The notes: generated by a model from the letters alone, not told the origin. DNA of 64,000 bases from an uncultured Roseobacter sp. (GCF_947488185.1 NZ_CANKYM010000008.1:1-64000), one strand, 5' to 3'. Positions 34,501 through 42,625 are shown, counted from the stretch's first letter. Made by a program: numbers and translations.

Positions 34501-34907
34501 GTCTGAGGGACCCGGATTTCCCGGCGATCCGTCAGGCTGTGTCGCTCGATTGGGATCAGTCCCGACTGCCCGCGCATCTGAGCGGATTGGAGACGTCGGT
34601 GGTGCAAGTCTGCACATGGGCCTGTCCCAACCGGGCCTATATCGCCTTTGCTGCGGCGGGGCTCTTTGCGGTGGTACTGCTGCTGACGGCGCGGTCGTTT
34701 TATAGCGGTGCGATCAACCAGCTTGCGTTCCGGTTGGGGGTTGTCTGGATCGGTATGGGGGTAGTGATTGCCATGCTCTTTGTGCTGGACGTTTGCGATC
34801 ACGAGTCCTTTTGGCCGGGGGTGTTCATGATCTGGCTGATCGCGATACTGGCGCTGATCATCGGGTATAATTTCGTGCAACGGGTCAAGAACGGGCCGAA
34901 ACCCTGA
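31593..34907 (+). CDS. Large exported/membrane protein with GH18-like domain, end of eCIS operon
   Basis: A 1104-residue protein. It has a signal peptide (1-27), an N-terminal segment reminiscent of a peptidoglycan-binding repeat (VQTGLRAAL, then GRLGAVTRTALADLC), a long alanine-rich helical region, and about residues 638-860 that resemble a degenerate glycoside hydrolase 18 barrel (YGFYPFWFAP, VSRLAFYGMEL, and DGVTLIFE in place of DGxDxDxE). At the C-terminus there are three membrane segments (about 1015-1033, 1045-1066, 1073-1095). With the catalytic Asp/Glu pattern incomplete, wall binding is likelier than hydrolysis. ATG 31593 overlaps the ATPase stop (ATGA). A membrane anchor or cell-envelope gate for the particle is a plausible inference. 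The GH18 resemblance is by eye. Confidence 0.55.
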   Translation: MSVLSRIVTRLCMAFAFCVMAPAAVLANCADFQNLNEDALEGYDIATVQTGLRAALERDDRNLRDGRLGAVTRTALADLCQNVPRKGAGTDIAQTLDLATDYGTLSALLPEWRSIALRPDRLSQLTTSNSTSQIALRLAAGPQMAAGVLTDAAPPADCAALGTASTLGSQAVQTALDLLAGPELGYALVDICQAFPIVGTGEDFLAAMARLGQMDVQLPDAIDDLSSDTFGAWLTLSPGNRLPRLMGSPPAVLALLEEYQASKSQASLVPDEPTSSPLPASCTVNTTDSSTRFFAFSQENLDALTESADLKAAFDAVQELQFASAAQLWAALETNLKAVLDQCTLDQIRALVLGPDFLGRAFLIDEEATKSLSFIEDLQDVMPVVEPFIGRIAPDEATLVSGLTAAVTQAVSETINAEVELAATTLAAAAEPVAPVLDTRPEGVPEFELPPLPEVVGVTDATELAIASTVLNEPFREALAQSNYLPATQPEILKADVRRILRPVAQGQIDTAVSTKMAQIKPVIVSTWSLTPALKARILGLPDIGTTVDDPTGVDLATRMRSLVGVEYPSAGLFRAALDAVPPAPDAPEGQPPLSVPLIQAATALAQRTVEDPFKERLFGPLAAPDCGCVPNRPPTADVYGFYPFWFAPLKDAPEPPESEEAPPAPALQLVDFGLVSRLAFYGMELAYANPQGDAANRNLSLLHADRWIEARRDFVNSAHRHRARADVAFDLRDWSNWSAREIDRATTDIAKQLQAFERIPTTSLADIRAALPTFFDPTHPDGVTLIFESYEGKTLSDLNVQNLIDIVQAVHDKLPQPDHQKVNVAVDFAMVDVPGTQPVLTDLSDLLLTGRMLEQKRADGLEEGQFSQREQLEAEIVNKILIFLERPTTETKKTLRARMDRSNFRGKERSEILRSIVPILPPGGHEFVFQRQQANETANEESLKFSQFIDDVIYFEDNFSGVGFWPVPRLRDPDFPAIRQAVSLDWDQSRLPAHLSGLETSVVQVCTWACPNRAYIAFAAAGLFAVVLLLTARSFYSGAINQLAFRLGVVWIGMGVVIAMLFVLDVCDHESFWPGVFMIWLIAILALIIGYNFVQRVKNGPKP

Positions 34908-34909
34908 CC

Positions 34910-34927
34910 GATCCGCGCGGGTGGATC
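34910..34927. terminator. Hairpin between the convergent eCIS and TetR operons
   Basis: GATCC and GGATC pair across an eight-base GC-rich loop in the 18-base space between the last eCIS-operon gene and the convergent TetR gene. It is short and lacks a T-run, but it is at the right place to act on both strands. Confidence 0.35.
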
Positions 34928-35501
34928 AGGAGGGATTGGCGAGCCGTTGGCGCAGCAATTGCACGCCGTTCTCGAAGAGGTCGAGGTTTTCCTGCGCGCG
35001 TGCGGTGAGCTGTGCGCCCTCCAGAAGGGGCAGGCTGGCTGCGGCTTCTTTTGCGGGCTCCGTCACCTCGGCAATCGTGCCGTCGGATTGGCCCAGTTCA
35101 AAGGTGTTGGTCAGCCAGCCGATGACCATCTGGCGAAAGCTGCGGATCTCGGTGATCACATCGGCGGGCAGGCTGTCGCGGCTGGTGGAAAACGAAACGC
35201 AAAGGCAAAGGCTTTTGCCGCCATTCAAAGCGCCGCGGTAGTGGTCGATCAGCGCGGCAAGACGCGCGCATCCCGAGGGGTGCGTCGTGTCAATCGCGCT
35301 CAGAGCTTGCCTGATCTCGGCGGCATAGCGCTGCATCAGCGCCACTGACAGCGCGGCCTTGGTTGGGAAATGGTGGTGAATGCTGGCCTTGCGGATGCCC
35401 ACGTCCTTTGCCAGATCGGCATAGCTGAACCCGTCGAACCCACGCCTGCGTGCGGCCTGTTCCGCCGAGTTCAACAGGGCTGTTTTTGTATCAATCCGCA
35501 T
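34926..35501 (-). CDS. TetR family transcriptional repressor
   Basis: A 191-residue regulator. The N-terminal helix-turn-helix reads GFDGFSYADLAKDVGIRKASIHHHFPTKAAL at about residues 22-52 and the C-terminal domain fits the TetR_C group of AcrR-like proteins. ATG 35501 is preferred to 35519: AGAGG lies upstream and it leaves an 11-base overlap with the amine oxidase gene. As the last gene of the minus-strand operon starting with the GST, it probably represses its own operon through the inverted repeat at 38603-38622. The inducer is unknown, likely a reactive electrophile given the genes controlled. Confidence 0.82.
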   Translation of the reverse strand: MRIDTKTALLNSAEQAARRRGFDGFSYADLAKDVGIRKASIHHHFPTKAALSVALMQRYAAEIRQALSAIDTTHPSGCARLAALIDHYRGALNGGKSLCLCVSFSTSRDSLPADVITEIRSFRQMVIGWLTNTFELGQSDGTIAEVTEPAKEAAASLPLLEGAQLTARAQENLDLFENGVQLLRQRLANPS

Positions 35502-36564
35502 GCACGTGACCTCTGCCATAGTCTTGCATCGTCAGTAATACGTTTTCGGCTGCTTCCAAAGCCCCTTCGAGGTAACCGCCGAACTGCGGGGCCACTTCGG
35601 TGCCCGCAAATTGCAGCCGTCCGTCCCAAAGCCCGCGGAAAGCCTCCGGCAGCCCGTAGGTGGGATGCGCATACAAGGGGGCCTTGTCCGCTTCGGTTGC
35701 GGTACAGGGGTCAAAGGCCCAGTCTTTTGTGTACAGCGTCGAAGGGGTTGAAGCCTCCGGTCCAAACAGGCGGGTTAGTTGCGCGATGACGTCCCGGCGC
35801 AAAGCATCTTCCTCCGTCCGGTGCGGCGGCGGCGTCCCGATGAAACCGAAAAGGGCATAGGGTCCGCCGTTTTCGGGTGACGCGTCGTGCACCTCGACCA
35901 GCGGGCCTTTCCGGCTCATCGCGTCGCCGGAAAACCCTGCGTGGCGCCAGAACGGTCTGTCATAGATGGCAACGACCTTGGCTTGCCCGGCCATCCATGT
36001 GGCGACGCCCTGCATGGTTTGGATGGACGCCGCAGGGAGGGCAGGGGTGCAGGCAATCTGCGCAGCGACGCGCGGCGGCAGGGCCAGAACCACCTGACCG
36101 GCTTCCAGTTTTTCACAGTCGCGCAGCGTTGCGGTCACGCCGCCTGCGGATTGGGTCAGCGTCACCACCGGCGCGTTCAGCCGTTTGCGGCTGTCGGGCA
36201 CCCGTGCGGCGAGGGATTGGGTCAGGGCCTCAAGGCCGCCCTTGAGCCGCCACGATCCCTGCATCGACGAAAATCCACGCCCGCGGTCCACCTGGCCGCG
36301 CTCGTCCTCGTAGGTCAGAACCCCATCGGAAAACTGATCGAATTTCTCCAGCCCAAGACGGTCGATCAGCGCCGCGATGCGCGGTTGCCCCGGCCAGAAC
36401 CACGCAGGCCCCAGATCAAAAGTGCCGCCTGCGTGCACCGCTGTCTTGATCCGCCCGCCAAAGCGCCCGCGCGCCTCGACCAGCATATAGTCACGGTTTT
36501 GCGCTTCCAGCGCTTCGGCCACGGCAAGGCCGGACAAACCGCCGCCGATGATCAGAATATCCAT
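35491..36564 (-). CDS. FAD-dependent amine oxidase/desaturase-like oxidoreductase
   Basis: A 357-residue flavoprotein. The N-terminal dinucleotide motif IIGGGLSGLAVAEAL is followed by the GRIKT segment (GRFGGRIKTA), and the C-terminal FAD signature GRLQFAGTEVAPQFGGYLEGALEAAENV closes the fold, as in monoamine-oxidase-type enzymes. The middle contains a substrate domain without membrane helices. In related alphaproteobacterial clusters an enzyme of this family sits with a ChrR-like cupin and SDR in the singlet-oxygen/stress regulon. Substrate unknown. It overlaps the TetR gene and lies four bases after the SDR gene. Confidence 0.8.
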   Translation of the reverse strand: MDILIIGGGLSGLAVAEALEAQNRDYMLVEARGRFGGRIKTAVHAGGTFDLGPAWFWPGQPRIAALIDRLGLEKFDQFSDGVLTYEDERGQVDRGRGFSSMQGSWRLKGGLEALTQSLAARVPDSRKRLNAPVVTLTQSAGGVTATLRDCEKLEAGQVVLALPPRVAAQIACTPALPAASIQTMQGVATWMAGQAKVVAIYDRPFWRHAGFSGDAMSRKGPLVEVHDASPENGGPYALFGFIGTPPPHRTEEDALRRDVIAQLTRLFGPEASTPSTLYTKDWAFDPCTATEADKAPLYAHPTYGLPEAFRGLWDGRLQFAGTEVAPQFGGYLEGALEAAENVLLTMQDYGRGHVHAD

Positions 36565-36567
36565 GGT

Positions 36568-37251
36568 TCAGAACCCTTCGGAGGCGGGGCGCAGGTCAAG
36601 TTCCTGCGTCCATGTCGATCTGGGCTGACGGGCGAGTTGCCAATAGGCCTCGGCGATGTCTGCGGGGTCGATCATCCGGGCCGGGTCTAGCCCGTGCCGA
36701 TCGCGTGACCGGGCGCTATCGATGATGCCGTCGAGGATGACGTGGCAGACATGGATGCCAGCGGGCTGGTATTCCCGCGCGAGCGATTGGGTCAGCCCCC
36801 GTAAAGCGAATTTGGCGCTGGCGAAGGCGGAAAATTTCGCACAGCCGCACAGGGATGCGGTGGCCCCGGACACGATGAAGCTGCCACCGCCCGCGCGGAC
36901 CATCGGTTGCAGCGTGGCTTGCGCGAGCAAGACCGCCGTTTGCACCATGGAGGCCCATGTTTTCTGGTAGTCCTGCAACGTGGTGTCCGAAAACGGGCTG
37001 ATGACCAGTTCGGCCGTGTTGTGCACGACGATTTTCGGCGGGCCGTGGTCTGCGATGATCTCAGCGATGGTGTCCGGCACGGCGCGTTCATCCGCCAGAT
37101 CAAGGGTGTGAAAGATGCCGACCGGCGCGGCAGGGCAGCTGCGGCCAAGGCCAACGGGGGTCAGCCCTGCGGCTGCGAAGCGCGCCAGCAGGGACTGGCC
37201 AAGGCCAGCCCCCGCGCCCGCGACCAGCGCCAGTGGGTTGTCGTGTCCCAT
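36568..37251 (-). CDS. Short-chain dehydrogenase/reductase
   Basis: A 227-residue SDR. ATG 37251 gives the N-terminus directly at the cofactor motif (LVAGAGAGLGQSLL, a TGxxxGxG variant) and overlaps the cupin stop by one base. The catalytic region is degenerate: SGATASLCGCAKFSAFASAKFAL has Ser and the downstream Lys of the SxK arrangement, but the usual Tyr of YxxxK is replaced by Phe (F-x3-A-K). So the protein may bind NAD(P)H without normal catalysis, or use an altered mechanism. Member of the TetR-regulated operon. Confidence 0.78.
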   Translation of the reverse strand: MGHDNPLALVAGAGAGLGQSLLARFAAAGLTPVGLGRSCPAAPVGIFHTLDLADERAVPDTIAEIIADHGPPKIVVHNTAELVISPFSDTTLQDYQKTWASMVQTAVLLAQATLQPMVRAGGGSFIVSGATASLCGCAKFSAFASAKFALRGLTQSLAREYQPAGIHVCHVILDGIIDSARSRDRHGLDPARMIDPADIAEAYWQLARQPRSTWTQELDLRPASEGF

Positions 37252-37919
37252 CAGACAGCGGGTGGTTTTGCGTGGGGCAAGTGACCGGTCTTGATCCAGA
37301 CCTTGGCCCCCGCATCCCCGGCAACAGCCGTCAGAGGCGCGCCTTCGGGCAGGCGCAGCCACGCGCCTTTGCCGAGGGTTTCGCCGCTTTCCACGACGGA
37401 TCCGCCGATGACCAGCATTTCGATGCCGCCCGCATCCCTGTTGTTGAGCGTCGCGCCCGCATCAAGATGGCTGTAGGTCACCGTCTCGCGCGCGTCGCGG
37501 TGCAATTCGGCGGTGGCGACACCATCGACGGCGGCACCCAGTTCCTCCGCCATGGTTTTGCGGAACTGATTGCGATCCTCCATGTCGAACTGCCACAGCT
37601 TCACGAAGATCGTGCAGCCCGCCTCTGACCCCGGCGTATGCGAGGTGGTGGGGGGATTGCGGACATAGGTGCCCGCCGGGAAATCACCATGCTCATCCTG
37701 AAAGACCCCGTCCAGCACGATGAATTCCTCACCTCCCGTGTGGGTATGGGCGGAAAACTTGCTGTTCGGCGCATAGCGCACGATGGTCGTGGCGCGGGCA
37801 ACCTCACCGCCGATGCGGTCCAGCATGCGCCGGTCCACGCCGGGCATCGGCGAGGCGCTCCAGTCCAGTTGATCCGAGTGCACGACCACCCGGGCGTTGA
37901 AATCTGCGTTCAGCTGCAT
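37251..37919 (-). CDS. ChrR-like cupin protein
   Basis: A 222-residue bicupin. ATG 37919 is chosen because AAAGGA lies upstream and the product then starts at the family's N-terminus. The first cupin contains HTHTGGEEFIVLDGVFQDEHG, with metal-binding His/His/Glu spacing, followed by PPTTSHTP supplying the last His. The second cupin (residues about 130-222) is weaker. The protein resembles the cupin half of the anti-sigma factor ChrR but lacks its zinc-finger anti-sigma domain, so it is probably an enzyme or metal sensor in the same stress response. Confidence 0.75.
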   Translation of the reverse strand: MQLNADFNARVVVHSDQLDWSASPMPGVDRRMLDRIGGEVARATTIVRYAPNSKFSAHTHTGGEEFIVLDGVFQDEHGDFPAGTYVRNPPTTSHTPGSEAGCTIFVKLWQFDMEDRNQFRKTMAEELGAAVDGVATAELHRDARETVTYSHLDAGATLNNRDAGGIEMLVIGGSVVESGETLGKGAWLRLPEGAPLTAVAGDAGAKVWIKTGHLPHAKPPAV

Positions 37920-37945
37920 GGTTTTTCCTTTCCGATCCGGGCAGG

Positions 37946-38566
37946 TTACCCAGCAATGCTCGGGCGCGCCGCAACTTTTGTGCGCCATGCGATAAGATTG
38001 GATAGGCTATCGGGGATGTCCACCTTGGCGAAATCGGCAAAGACCAGCCCGGCAAAGGCGGTGATATCCGCGATCGAAAATCTGTCTCCCGCCAGATAAT
38101 CATTATCCGCCAGAACACCGTCCAGATAGGCCATTGTCTGGCCTGCAACGTCCTTTTGTCTGTGCCCCCAGTCCACACACTGATCGGTTTCGATGTCCGG
38201 ACCAAGGCCAGGTGTCGCGTGGTGGAAATACGTGCTGACCGCATTCAGCAAACCGTTTTCCGCCCGCAGGTTCATCATGGAGACCCGGGCCCGTTCCTTG
38301 GGGGTCTCTCCGGTCAGCGATGGCCCTTCGAAATGCCCGTCAATGTATTCGGTGATCGCGTTGCATTGGGCAATATGGCTGCCGTCTTCAAGCTCAAGAC
38401 AGGGCACAACCGCATCGGGGTTCTTGGCCCGGAAGGCCTCGGACCGGTGTTCGCCGCCCATCACGTCAACCGGGATGAACTCGACCTGATCGGTCGCCCC
38501 CTTTTCGGCCAATGCGATGCGCACACGCGCGGGGTTCGGGAAGCCTTCGACGTCATAGATTTTCAT
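37946..38566 (-). CDS. Glutathione S-transferase family protein
   Basis: A 206-residue GST. The thioredoxin-like N-terminal domain begins MKIYDVEGFPNPARVRIAL and contains the cis-proline/glutathione site VVPCLELEDG and a following AITEYI helix. The C-terminal all-helical domain ends with DRFSIADITAFAGLVFADF, the conserved N-capping box of GSTs. It conjugates or reduces electrophiles in the cytoplasm. First gene of the five-gene minus-strand operon. Its promoter region contains a TetR-type inverted repeat. Confidence 0.85.
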   Translation of the reverse strand: MKIYDVEGFPNPARVRIALAEKGATDQVEFIPVDVMGGEHRSEAFRAKNPDAVVPCLELEDGSHIAQCNAITEYIDGHFEGPSLTGETPKERARVSMMNLRAENGLLNAVSTYFHHATPGLGPDIETDQCVDWGHRQKDVAGQTMAYLDGVLADNDYLAGDRFSIADITAFAGLVFADFAKVDIPDSLSNLIAWRTKVAARPSIAG

Positions 38567-38602
38567 GGAAATACCTTCCTTGCTCTGGGTTTAATTTTTA
38601 TC

Positions 38603-38622
38603 TACCTACTACTTGGTTGGTA
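38603..38622. promoter_or_regulatory. TetR-type operator before the GST operon
   Basis: TACCTACTA-CT-TGGTTGGTA is a 20-bp inverted repeat (7 of 9 arm positions symmetrical) 37 bases upstream of the GST start, of the form found in TetR/AcrR operators. The TetR gene at the far end of the same operon is the obvious ligand. Confidence 0.55.
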
Positions 38623-38777
38623 AATTCACAAGAGAGTTTCTGACTGAAACCGGGAGGTCACGCGACTGTGATAGCCCCCATGTCCCAGTGTGCGCTCTTG
38701 GTCGGATCAGCCAGACTTTGGCGGATTGATCAACGGACGCTCATCAGCGGAAAAATATTGCTCAACACGCGCTGCAA

Positions 38778-38791
38778 TTGATGTCGATCAA
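38778..38791. promoter_or_regulatory. Perfect FNR box upstream of adhP
   Basis: TTGAT-GTCG-ATCAA matches the FNR/FnrL consensus at all ten defined positions, 64 bases upstream of the adhP start. Together with the FNR/FixK-type regulator at 48239 this predicts activation in low oxygen. Confidence 0.75.
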
Positions 38792-38855
38792 CGCTGTGGC
38801 CCTCCTGCGCGCTAACCATCCGACAAACTGAAATCTGAGCGCGGAGTGTTGGACG

Positions 38856-39878
38856 ATGCAAAAGACGATGAAGGCGGCGGTGGTAACGAAACTGGGCGAT
38901 CCTCTGGATATTCGCGAGGTGGCGGTGCCCGAGATCGGACCGGGGCAGGTGCTTGTCAGGGTGCGGGCGTCCGGGGTCTGTCATACGGACTTGCATGCTG
39001 CCATGGGCGACTGGCCTGTGAAGCCCACCGCGCCCTTCATTCCTGGTCATGAAGGCGTTGGGGAGGTCGCGCAGGTCGGGGCCGGCGTGACACATCTTAA
39101 GGAGGGCGACCGCGTTGGCGTGCCATGGCTGCACACGGCCTGCGGCCGTTGCGAGCATTGTTCGGGCGGGTGGGAGACGCTGTGCGAAAGCCAGCAGAAC
39201 ACCGGCTATTCGGTGGATGGAGCCTATGCCGATTTTGTGCGGGCGGATGCAAATTACGTTGGCCACATCCCGGATGCGCTTGACTTTGGTACCTCCTCAC
39301 CGGTGCTTTGTGCTGGTGTGACCGTCTACAAGGGGCTCAAGGAAACCGAAGTGCGCCCGGGCCAATGGGTCGCGATCTCCGGGATCGGCGGTTTGGGGCA
39401 TATGGCGGTGCAATATGCGAAAGCCATGGGCATGAATGTAGTCGCGGTTGATGTGGCCGACAGCAAGCTCGATCTGGCGCGGTCCCTTGGGGCAGATGAG
39501 ACGATCAACGCGGCCAATGTCGATCCAATCGAGGAAGTGGAAAAGCATTTAGGTGGTGTGCACGGCGCTCTCGTCACTGCCGTCAGCACCAAGGCCTTTG
39601 CACAGGCGACCGGCATGCTGCGCCGCCACGGCACCATGTCGCTGGTTGGCCTGCCGCCGGGTGATTTCCCGCTGCCAATCTTCGAGGTTGTGCTGAAGCG
39701 GCTGACCATTCGTGGGTCCATTGTGGGCACCCGTCTTGACCTCTCCGAAGCGCTGTCCATCGCGGCGGAGGGGAAGGTTTCGACCACCTACACATGGGAC
39801 AAGCTGGATAATATCAATGCCGTTTTTGACCGCATGCGTGCAGGCACGATTGATGGCCGCGTTGTGCTGGAAATCTGA
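38856..39878 (+). CDS. adhP: Zinc-dependent alcohol dehydrogenase (AdhP type)
   Basis: A 340-residue medium-chain dehydrogenase. Catalytic zinc ligands Cys42 and His65-Glu66 (GHEGVGEV), the structural zinc cysteines 96, 99, 102 and 110, and the NAD-binding GIGGLGHMAVQYAKAMG are intact. The length and the CHTDLHA context match AdhP-type ethanol/acetaldehyde enzymes, which dispose of reducing power during oxygen limitation. The P-type ATPase gene starts 62 bases downstream on the same strand, so the two may be co-transcribed from the FNR-controlled promoter. Confidence 0.9.
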   Translation: MQKTMKAAVVTKLGDPLDIREVAVPEIGPGQVLVRVRASGVCHTDLHAAMGDWPVKPTAPFIPGHEGVGEVAQVGAGVTHLKEGDRVGVPWLHTACGRCEHCSGGWETLCESQQNTGYSVDGAYADFVRADANYVGHIPDALDFGTSSPVLCAGVTVYKGLKETEVRPGQWVAISGIGGLGHMAVQYAKAMGMNVVAVDVADSKLDLARSLGADETINAANVDPIEEVEKHLGGVHGALVTAVSTKAFAQATGMLRRHGTMSLVGLPPGDFPLPIFEVVLKRLTIRGSIVGTRLDLSEALSIAAEGKVSTTYTWDKLDNINAVFDRMRAGTIDGRVVLEI

Positions 39879-39940
39879 TCCCCCTCTGATTTCCGAAAAC
39901 TGACTTCTGGCTCCGCAAAGGGGCCCGACCGGAGAATGCT

Positions 39941-42610
39941 GTGTCCCCCGTCCTCACCCATCCGCACGCCGATACGACCGATACCTGCCTGACCAAGCTT
40001 GGTTCCTTTCCCCAGGGTCTGGCCACCGGCGAAGCCCGGGTGAGGCTGGACCGCCATGGCAAAAATCACCTGCCCGAAACACCGCCGCGCCCTGTTGTTC
40101 TGCGGTTCCTGATGCATTTCAACAACGTGCTGATCTATGTCCTCATCGGCGCGGCGGCGGTGACGGCGGCCTTGGGACATATGATCGACACTTGGGTGAT
40201 CCTGGCCGTGGTGCTGGTCAATGCAACCATGGGCTTCATCCAGGAAGGCCGCGCGGAAAACGCGATGGCCGAAATTCGGCAGATGCTGGCGCCGCATGCC
40301 TCGGTCCTGCGCGATGGAACACGGATCAGCATCGATGCGGCTGATGTTGTGCCGGGCGACATCGTGCTGCTGGAGCCCGGGGATCGGGTCGCGGCGGATT
40401 TGCGTCTGTTGCAGGTGAACGGGTTGATGGTGCAGGAGGCCATTCTGACCGGCGAATCCGTACCGGTGGAAAAATCGGTGGCGCCCGTGGGGGCAGATGC
40501 AGCCCTAGGGGACCGTACCTGTATGGCCTTCAGTGGCACGCTGATCACCGCCGGGGTCGGGCGCGGCGTTGTCACGGCAACCGGTGCCGTGTCAGAGATC
40601 GGGCGGATCAGTGGCATGCTGGGTCGCGTGCGCGGGCTGAAAACGCCGCTGGTCGTGCAGATGGACAAATTCGCCCGATGGCTGACCGTGCTCATTCTGC
40701 TGATCGCTGGGGCGCTGCTGGCTTTTGGCTACTACGTGCAGCATTTTGACTTCCACGCGATGTTCATCGCCGTGGTCAGCCTTGCCGTCGCTGCAATCCC
40801 CGAAGCCTTGCCCGCTGTCATGACCATCACACTGGCCATAGGGGTGCAGGCGATGGCGAAACGTCATGCCATTGTGCGCCGCTTACCCGCAATCGAAACA
40901 ATCGGGGCGGTTTCAGTGATTTGCACCGACAAGACCGGCACGCTGACCCGGAACGAGATGATGGTGGCGTCGGTTGTGACTGGTGCCGGGCGCTTTACGG
41001 TTACCGGGCACGGTTATGCCCCGACCGGCGAGATTACTGCCGAAGAAGGTGTGGCGATTGACACCACGCTTTCGGAGATCGCGCGGGCTGCGCTCTTGTG
41101 CAACGATGCGGCGTTGCGGGAGGCAGGCGGCACCTGGACCGTTGACGGCGATCCGATGGAGGGCGCGCTGCTGGCCTTTGGGCAGAAGGCGGGAGAGGCC
41201 GCATCCGGCTGGCAGCGCACCGGTGAGATTCCGTTTGATGCGGTCCGCCGGTACATGGCTGTGCAGGTCGAAAACGCAGATGGCGAGTCCCTGACGGTGG
41301 TGAAGGGCGCCCCTGAAAAGCTGCTGGAGATGTGTCGCGATCAGATCGGCGCGACCGGGTCTGAACCGCTGGACGCTGCCCATTGGACAGCTGAGGCCAC
41401 GCATATTGCGGCCCGTGGACAGCGTGTGCTGGCCCTTGCGTGCAGGTCGCCAGAGGCTGGTGTACTGGCAGATACCATCGAAGGAGACTTGAGCCTGATC
41501 GGTCTGGTAGGCCTGATCGACCCGCCGAGGGCGGAGGCCATCGCTGCGGTTGAGGAGTGTAAAAAAGCCGGGATCGCCGTGAAAATGATCACCGGAGACC
41601 ACGCAGGCACGGCGTCGGCCATTGGCCGTCAGATCGGGTTGGCCAATCCCGACGCGGTGCTGACAGGCGCGGATATCGACGCTATGGATGATGGAATCCT
41701 TGCCGTGGAGGTCATGAGCACGAACATCTTTGCCCGCACCTCGCCCGAGCACAAATTGCGTCTGGTCACCGCCTTGCAGGCGCATGATCTGGTTGTGGCC
41801 ATGACCGGTGACGGGGTGAATGACGCGCCTGCGCTCAAACGCGCGGACATTGGGGTCGCCATGGGGATCACCGGCTCGGCCGCCTCCAAGGAAGCCGCCG
41901 ATCTGGTGCTGGCCAATGATAACTTTGCCTCCATCTCGGCAGCGGTGCGCGAAGGGCGCACGGTCTGGGACAACATCCGCAAACTCGTCAGCTGGGTTCT
42001 ACCCACCAGCGCCGGGGAGGCGGGCACAATCGCCGCCGCCCTCCTGCTGGGCTTTGCGCTGCCCGTGTCACCGGTGCAAATTCTCTGGGTCAATATGATC
42101 ACAGCGGTCACGCTGGGCCTTGCGCTCGCCTATGAACCGCCCGAGGCCGAAACCATGCAGCGCCCCCCGCGTCACCGCAATACCGGGCTGCTGACCGGCG
42201 GCCTTGTCTGGCACGTCATTTTTGTCACCACGCTGTTTCTGGCCATCGTCTTCGGCCTTTTCACCTACGCGCTCGAAAAAGGATATCCGCTGGTACTGGC
42301 GCAGACCATGGCCATGAACATGCTGGTGGTGCTGGAGATTTTCCACCTCTTCTACATCCGCAATATCTTTGGCACCTCGATCAACTGGAACGCTTTCAAA
42401 GGCACGCGCGCGGTGTGGATCAGCGTGATTATCGCGACGGTCGCGCAGTTTGCGGTGACCTACCTGCCCTTTGCGCAACCGATCCTTGGCACGCAGGCCG
42501 TGCCGCTGGTGGACGGGCTGCTGATCATCGGCATCGGCATCGTGTTCTTCGCTGTGATCGAGACGGAAAAGCAACTACGTCTGGTGCTGACGGGGCACAA
42601 CGGGATTTAG
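39941..42610 (+). CDS. P-type (P2-like) cation-transporting ATPase
   Basis: An 889-residue ion pump. The phosphorylation motif DKTGTLT begins at Asp330; the TGES actuator loop (ILTGESVPVEK), the nucleotide-domain KGAPE and the hinge MTGDGVNDAPALK are complete. Ten membrane helices are expected. The N-terminus (GLATGEARVRLDRHGKNHLPE) is the cation ATPase N-domain of Ca2+/Na+/K+-type pumps. In hypoxia-related gene clusters such ATPases appear next to universal stress proteins; the ion is not certain. GTG 39941 has GGAGA upstream. Convergent with the carbamate kinase gene. Confidence 0.88.
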   Translation: MSPVLTHPHADTTDTCLTKLGSFPQGLATGEARVRLDRHGKNHLPETPPRPVVLRFLMHFNNVLIYVLIGAAAVTAALGHMIDTWVILAVVLVNATMGFIQEGRAENAMAEIRQMLAPHASVLRDGTRISIDAADVVPGDIVLLEPGDRVAADLRLLQVNGLMVQEAILTGESVPVEKSVAPVGADAALGDRTCMAFSGTLITAGVGRGVVTATGAVSEIGRISGMLGRVRGLKTPLVVQMDKFARWLTVLILLIAGALLAFGYYVQHFDFHAMFIAVVSLAVAAIPEALPAVMTITLAIGVQAMAKRHAIVRRLPAIETIGAVSVICTDKTGTLTRNEMMVASVVTGAGRFTVTGHGYAPTGEITAEEGVAIDTTLSEIARAALLCNDAALREAGGTWTVDGDPMEGALLAFGQKAGEAASGWQRTGEIPFDAVRRYMAVQVENADGESLTVVKGAPEKLLEMCRDQIGATGSEPLDAAHWTAEATHIAARGQRVLALACRSPEAGVLADTIEGDLSLIGLVGLIDPPRAEAIAAVEECKKAGIAVKMITGDHAGTASAIGRQIGLANPDAVLTGADIDAMDDGILAVEVMSTNIFARTSPEHKLRLVTALQAHDLVVAMTGDGVNDAPALKRADIGVAMGITGSAASKEAADLVLANDNFASISAAVREGRTVWDNIRKLVSWVLPTSAGEAGTIAAALLLGFALPVSPVQILWVNMITAVTLGLALAYEPPEAETMQRPPRHRNTGLLTGGLVWHVIFVTTLFLAIVFGLFTYALEKGYPLVLAQTMAMNMLVVLEIFHLFYIRNIFGTSINWNAFKGTRAVWISVIIATVAQFAVTYLPFAQPILGTQAVPLVDGLLIIGIGIVFFAVIETEKQLRLVLTGHNGI

Positions 42611-42625
42611 CGGATTTGCGGGGCC

